Part shown: piece by piece, positions 9,501 to 10,790 of the stretch
Layout: each line of letters starts with the position of its first letter
Numbering within the stretch: position 1 is the stretch's first letter
DNA from: an uncultured Bacilli bacterium
Lineage (GTDB): Bacteria; Bacillota_I; Bacilli_A; RF39; UBA660
DNA: 10,790 nucleotides
Assembly (NCBI GenBank): GCA_947628245.1
Contig: CANQZH010000018.1
Span: forward strand, 1-10,790
Direction of reading: 5' to 3'
Program-made: the position numbers and the translations under genes
Notes under the pieces: generated by a model
Told to the model about the DNA's origin: nothing
Seen by the model: the letters and a program-made list of their open reading frames with translations, nothing else
Database searches by the model: none

Positions 9501-10569
9501 CAGTATAATGACGATTAGTTGTATCATCAACAATATCACCAGCATCATCAATATCAACATCACCATCATTATCTACATCACCATTAGGTTTATTAGGATT
9601 ACTAGGTCTACTAGGATTATTAGGTGTATTTGGATTACTACTAGGAACATCCGTCAAAGTATTAGAAGGAGTATTACTATCATTATTGTTAGAAGAAGTA
9701 TTAGAAAGACTAGAACCATTACTAGAAGAATTATCATAATTATTATCAAATGGACTACTATTATCTTCTACTTCTAAAGTTCCTTCCATATCTATTAAAT
9801 ACTTAATAATTTCTTTTGCATCTTCATAATCCTTAACACCATCATTATTAATATCACTTTTTTGACTATTACTATAAAATAAATAACCAAGAATTCCTAA
9901 AGATACAACAACAATACTAAATAAAACAATCGTAATTTTCTTTTTATTTTTAACTTTAATCAAATTAGCCAAAATACAAACAATCAAAAATAAAATAACA
10001 ACAATCTCAATACCAATAATAATTGGTCCATTACTTTTAACCTTTTTAGTTTCTTCTTTAACAATACTATCTTCTTTTTCTTTATTATTTGGAATAGCCT
10101 CTCCTTCTTTAGCATCTCGACTAACAAAAACCGATACAGAAGAATCAGCAAAAACATATTTATTACTTCCATCAGAAGCTGAAATATTACTTAAAGAAAT
10201 TTTAGTATCACCAACATTACAATCTTCTTTAACTTTCAATTTAATACTTAATAAATTTTCTAAAACTTCACCAGACTTATTAATTAAACCAAATTTATTA
10301 TTAGTCGGATTATATAAAATATCAGACCAATCATCCATACTTGTAAAATTACTATCATTAATTTCTTCAAAAATATTTTCATCATAACTAAAAGTAGCAG
10401 TTAAAGCATAAAGCTTAGTATCACTTTCTAACTTAGCTTTAACAATAACTTCATCATTTACTTCTAAAGCTGTTTTATCAGTTTCTAAAGTAATTTCACT
10501 TTTAGCATAAACTATAACAGGCATCATCAATAAAACGATAAACATTACTAAAAATCTAAACTTTTTCAC
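3502..10569 (-). CDS. Giant membrane-anchored M26 (ZmpB/ZmpC-like) zinc metalloprotease with cohesin and dockerin-like modules
   Basis: This 2355-residue protein is predicted to be a cell-surface zinc endopeptidase of family M26, like streptococcal IgA1 protease and Zmp proteins; its substrate is unknown. In order it has: signal peptide 1-22 (VYA then KS); cohesin-like domain about 25-150; two membrane helices (182-204 and 212-233) joined by a Lys-rich loop, so both sides face outward; a dockerin-like Ca loop 239-250 (DINNDGVKDYED) with helix; a Ser/Asn/Pro linker 261-329; a second Ca loop 331-342 (DVDNDGDVDIDD); four ~205-residue modules 353 to about 1150; an M26 N-terminal region with YFVKI, then GLUG-type GGLVG repeats about 1289-1470; and a catalytic part with HEMAH (H2029, E2030, H2033) and glutamate E2053 twenty residues later. 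No LPxTG motif was found. The GTG at 10569 is preferred over the GTG at 10578 because AAAGGTTG ends eight bases before it. It has its own promoter and is convergent with the FemAB gene. Confidence 0.93.
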   Translation of the reverse strand: MKKFRFLVMFIVLLMMPVIVYAKSEITLETDKTALEVNDEVIVKAKLESDTKLYALTATFSYDENIFEEINDSNFTSMDDWSDILYNPTNNKFGLINKSGEVLENLLSIKLKVKEDCNVGDTKISLSNISASDGSNKYVFADSSVSVFVSRDAKEGEAIPNNKEKEDSIVKEETKKVKSNGPIIIGIEIVVILFLIVCILANLIKVKNKKKITIVLFSIVVVSLGILGYLFYSNSQKSDINNDGVKDYEDAKEIIKYLIDMEGTLEVEDNSSPFDNNYDNSSSNGSSLSNTSSNNNDSNTPSNTLTDVPSSNPNTPNNPSRPSNPNKPNGDVDNDGDVDIDDAGDIVDDTTNRHYTVKLSEIKTKDVYFKKDEEIMLSFSAVVKPNELIKKVYIDGTYYDVINNSTYYSVILPASLESGVKKIQISKVMLANKREINASLEFRVEVLKDEPFVRFFKVDEETKEVSFELVDEEDTWSDGNVFITNADGDIVYSNVVVKGINKFNYNFNRDEKYRLTINGNYDLDTNSLNNITGDENVYSEAVLLEKEVCIGGIYNFKINDLVITDIVNKNEDVTIFFNSVNDSVYKPDYIIIDGVSYKIMITDKENEYKVVLPSKNEYGTYKVNISEIVLSNGKSFTVNKELTYNVLKSEPKVSNIVLNALEEEKKIKVSYELVDKDMTISSLVAVLIDGDGNEIARSDAKDLEFSYSDSEAYKFTVMFIADYDLGPSFKYSEQAIGQKDIYISPSVYFTNVSANKVYANKNEEIYVYYELHVPANFKPSGYPKNITNLITGMTINGLNYVATRNSESNEIAKYTVSFKVPNESGVLDVLANKVNFFDSSIYWMEPIPLKIEVLKDKPVIKNFRLDDESYEKQEATFSFDVISDNGGFDSGYIILSEEKIAIHSGENTVTFKNIPLDEKLDIKVYGNYDLDTNSLDSENNYYEDDELFTFTYGLYDSSNYENINLLDVLPISSNNNVYFEKNEDIRLDFKVEGLNVDFDVAKLNVLDTYYDVVKNDDSYSIIMKGFNNAGVKHFMIYELLLANGKKVALNKPVEVSLEVLKSKLDISDFAFQVNDNNIALDFKVNDDDESLANLMIKVVDEDDVLIGNYKYSDKITFNKKDNVTRYYVTGYANYDLDTNALTSNDNYYSNVLVLDEVVSLDKNNIELKDITDIILYKNNQEIEKVNLNDIKNNLSSYFVKISMSKMPTIYSKVKSILTENNHLFLVLDYEDLKIDFGKISNNYVSNSASPETFDALMERLEDDPSGTFILDHDYDASSYNEISDLEFKGIIDGNGHSIKNLKQSLFKSISGGEIKNIKLVNVMLPTNNARGSLANIATDTKFSNILIEGFEKTNSENNVGSLVGDAINCEINTSKVSGFKMSSGIYNNQLGGLVGSIRNTTINNCYFNGTISGGWQNLGGIVGNTDDKSTINNCYSKGSVVNSFGYAAYLSLGGIAGNSNGTFNNNVSLITTEYGYGISEVGNSVVASNNYQLANMGYTLNEGEGFNTINREVISKDFFINNAKFSEDIWDFKNISFDNLPTLKVEFSLSNEVLSDELYDKNKDILYHNLSLLTPFYDNKRIVKNGSSIPVDHILNQEEIKHIIPLDSNGNIVTYLTNKDYRKISKIKIILGNDKVLDYSVRYDNLYNNVVGYRINELKIDYTYNHYLIDESSLVVNELVSYLSSLDYTKDLDSLTVTNDSRLYRDYYNEVTKNELKEFVLKYLSNSDSNINLSDRFVGNYIVSDLKKDNKLKKVLYVYNYFRRFYSFDINGVMFNDLIFFNSNGFNSILNPDDITNLYLSNESNFNTNGTNDAYNRTIAKYTNINNIPYLIEYFVKALSNDSPDVWFKKTFKGILVEVGAKGYDDITYSMWSHLRYNTSAWFNHTLVLLTMPSDAAYIVSSPTQFLIGSQRTYVKDPTNPSDREVLMNKINEYATNIENYFSTAATILNEAKYFNAIHTITLDNRFTLDSNGKSVYQSKLYTEEPFHKNFNEAVNLWKEMDGNAATSNGLVVFFNAYTALNAYPTWTHEMAHNFDARLFLKNNGRRYDAGGEDYSDGNLAQRWGEGDINMNLTFDFEEDRYLATNLTRERISSPDKIKDFYRKEFEAIYILDYIEAQAFLQLTDEEKAAVATLVYYPNENSEVERLKYKTTGYRKVSVSEIEAMKLDDINDLYDNHLVIYPGVKDPISYADNKYGTENIFRTRWYQAYNNYGRPDSYTLKFFAYEMLGYAGYDEGYIEYYSNINPNSDNSKNDLMALRKITKNSSITFDSYRKGRFADTKKNIAFVQYIDVNKVFRDFYEALVVDAKNNDRDLKARREVRREAFFKMKMGSNDFRKEIIDSKHPQQVGDFTITK
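7765..7796. repeat. 32-bp direct repeat, copy in module 3
   Basis: Identical to 8986-9017 in the same orientation, 1221 bases apart. That distance is a multiple of three (407 codons), so recombination between the copies would delete two modules in frame. Confidence 0.9.
8986..9017. repeat. 32-bp direct repeat, copy in module 1
   Basis: This stretch encodes the GNYDLDTNSL motif of stalk module 1. It is identical over 32 bases to 7765-7796 in module 3. A 22-bp core is also present in module 4 at 7153-7174. Identity at synonymous positions points to recent duplication or gene conversion. Confidence 0.9.
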
Positions 10570-10586
10570 ACAAATCACAACCTTTA

Positions 10587-10598
10587 AACTATATAGTT
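10587..10598. promoter_or_regulatory. 12-bp perfect palindrome at the protease transcription start (possible operator)
   Basis: AACTATATAGTT is a perfect palindrome starting five bases downstream of the -10 box, so it covers the likely transcription start. A dimeric repressor could bind there. Short AT palindromes also arise by chance in DNA this AT-rich, so the role is a guess. Confidence 0.35.
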
Positions 10599-10602
10599 GG
10601 CT

Positions 10603-10631
10603 ATTATAACAAAAAAGAACTAAATTGTCAC
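10603..10631 (-). promoter_or_regulatory. Promoter of the giant protease gene
   Basis: The minus strand reads GTGACA (10626-10631), a 17-base spacer and TATAAT (10603-10608). TG one base before the -10 gives an extended -10 (TGTTATAAT). Transcription should start near 10596, leaving a leader of about 27 bases with the AAAGGTTG ribosome site and the GTG start at 10569. Confidence 0.8.
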
Positions 10632-10648
10632 GATTTTTTAATAAATAA

Positions 10649-10790
10649 TTACGTAATGATAAGGTATTTAAAGCAATCTTTTGTGATCCAAGTGATACTG
10701 AATTATTAGAAATTTTAATGAGTTTAATTTTAAATAAAGAAGTTAAAAATATTAGATTTGCTAATCCTGAACTTTTAAAGAAAAATGTCA
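10649..10790 (+). pseudogene. 5'-truncated copy of the Rpn-like PD-(D/E)XK nuclease gene
   Basis: The reading frame starts just after an in-frame TAA (10646-10648) and stays open to the window edge. It encodes LRNDKVFKAIFCDPSDTELL and then EILMSLILNKEVKNIRFANPELLKKN, matching the left nuclease from its codon 8 and continuing with the family-like 'NPEL' segment. The first seven codons of the left gene are absent. No ATG, GTG or TTG occurs between the stop and the conserved region. No Shine-Dalgarno site and no convincing plus-strand promoter are visible. The first in-frame ATG is at 10718, too deep to keep the conserved N-terminus. It is either a dead remnant or a silent body waiting for a start module. 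The 3' part lies outside the window. Confidence 0.72.
10651..10712. repeat. Right arm of the 62-bp inverted repeat
   Basis: Reverse complement of 1-62 with one mismatch. Its inner border coincides with codon 8 of the nuclease and with a 10-bp palindrome ATTACGTAAT (10648-10657), which the left arm only half shares. Confidence 0.95.

Larger units (their letters stand above)
7120..9513 (-). repeat. Four tandem ~205-residue stalk modules in the protease
   Basis: Within the protease, the motif [GA]NYDLDTN[SA]L or its variant ADYDLGPS recurs at residues 519, 721, 926 and 1132, a spacing of 202, 205 and 206. Each module has a first half ending in NGK-like and VLK[DS][EK]P-like segments, and a second half ending in the YDL motif. 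The pattern fits paired beta-sandwich domains that hold the catalytic head away from the membrane. Related VLKD-P and YDL-G motifs are recalled from streptococcal Zmp proteins, so these are probably family stalk domains. Module 2 is the most diverged at its YDL motif. Confidence 0.85.

Noticed and set aside
9508..9777. 89-codon plus-strand reading frame rich in Ile, Thr and Arg
   Set aside because: It is the antisense of the Asp/Asn/Ser/Pro linker and calcium-loop codons of the protease; low-complexity composition and no ribosome site.
9531..9780. Possible CRISPR or satellite array in the repetitive CAT/ATC-rich stretch
   Set aside because: The repetition comes from Asp, Asn, Ser and Pro codons of a protein linker; there are no regular spacers or constant repeats.
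9984..10172. 62-codon minus-strand frame overlapping the protease membrane hairpin
   Set aside because: Its Leu/Lys-rich product is a frame-shifted reading of the hydrophobic codons of the real gene.
10597..10650. Plus-strand promoter for the right nuclease copy (TTGGCT as -35)
   Set aside because: No acceptable -10 box lies at a proper distance, and no ribosome site or start codon follows.
1..10790. tRNA, rRNA, riboswitch or classical insertion-sequence transposase
   Set aside because: No cloverleaf, conserved aptamer or DDE-type transposase gene was recognised on either strand; the short gaps between genes are filled by promoters and terminators.

Overview
The window is very AT-rich bacterial DNA (GC about a quarter by eye). 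Its genes look Gram-positive: strong AGGAGG-type ribosome sites, TTGACA/TATAAT promoters and U-tract terminators. It has a MurM/FemAB-type peptidoglycan branching enzyme and a streptococcal-type M26 zinc metalloprotease. Tryptophan is encoded by TGG, and the longest reading frame runs over 7 kb without an in-frame TGA, so the genetic code looks standard and not the Mycoplasma one. A low-GC gut Bacilli or Mollicutes-related commensal fits best, but the exact lineage is an inference.

Layout from left to right. (1) The 5' end of a PD-(D/E)XK (Rpn-like) nuclease gene reads leftward out of the window, with its own -10 box and Shine-Dalgarno site. (2) Enolase, minus strand, with its own promoter and terminator. 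(3) A six-helix DUF308/HdeD-like membrane protein, minus strand, closed by a terminator that overlaps its stop codon. (4) A FemAB/MurM-type tRNA-dependent aminoacyltransferase, plus strand, divergent from gene 3 through interlocked promoters. (5) A giant gene of about 7.1 kb, minus strand, convergent with gene 4 through a shared bidirectional terminator. It encodes a 2355-residue membrane-anchored M26 (ZmpB/ZmpC-like) metalloprotease. (6) At the right edge, on the plus strand, a second Rpn-like nuclease body that lacks promoter, ribosome site and start codon.

The giant protein has, in order: a signal peptide, a cohesin-like domain, a two-helix membrane hairpin, two dockerin-like calcium loops split by a low-complexity linker, four stalk modules of about 205 residues, an M26 N-terminal/GLUG region, and an HEMAH catalytic domain with a downstream glutamate.

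The most unusual feature is the pair of edges. Bases 1-62 and 10651-10712 are inverted repeats matching at 61 of 62 positions, and both are the same part of a nuclease coding sequence in the same frame. The promoter, ribosome site and first seven codons of the left nuclease lie just inside the repeat, while the right copy has none of these. Recombination between the repeats would invert about 10.6 kb and move the start module in frame onto the right-hand body. The arrangement could therefore be a large on/off switch between two nuclease genes that carries the surface protease and cell-wall genes within it. This is inference from geometry, and an assembly artefact or an ordinary inverted gene duplication is also possible.
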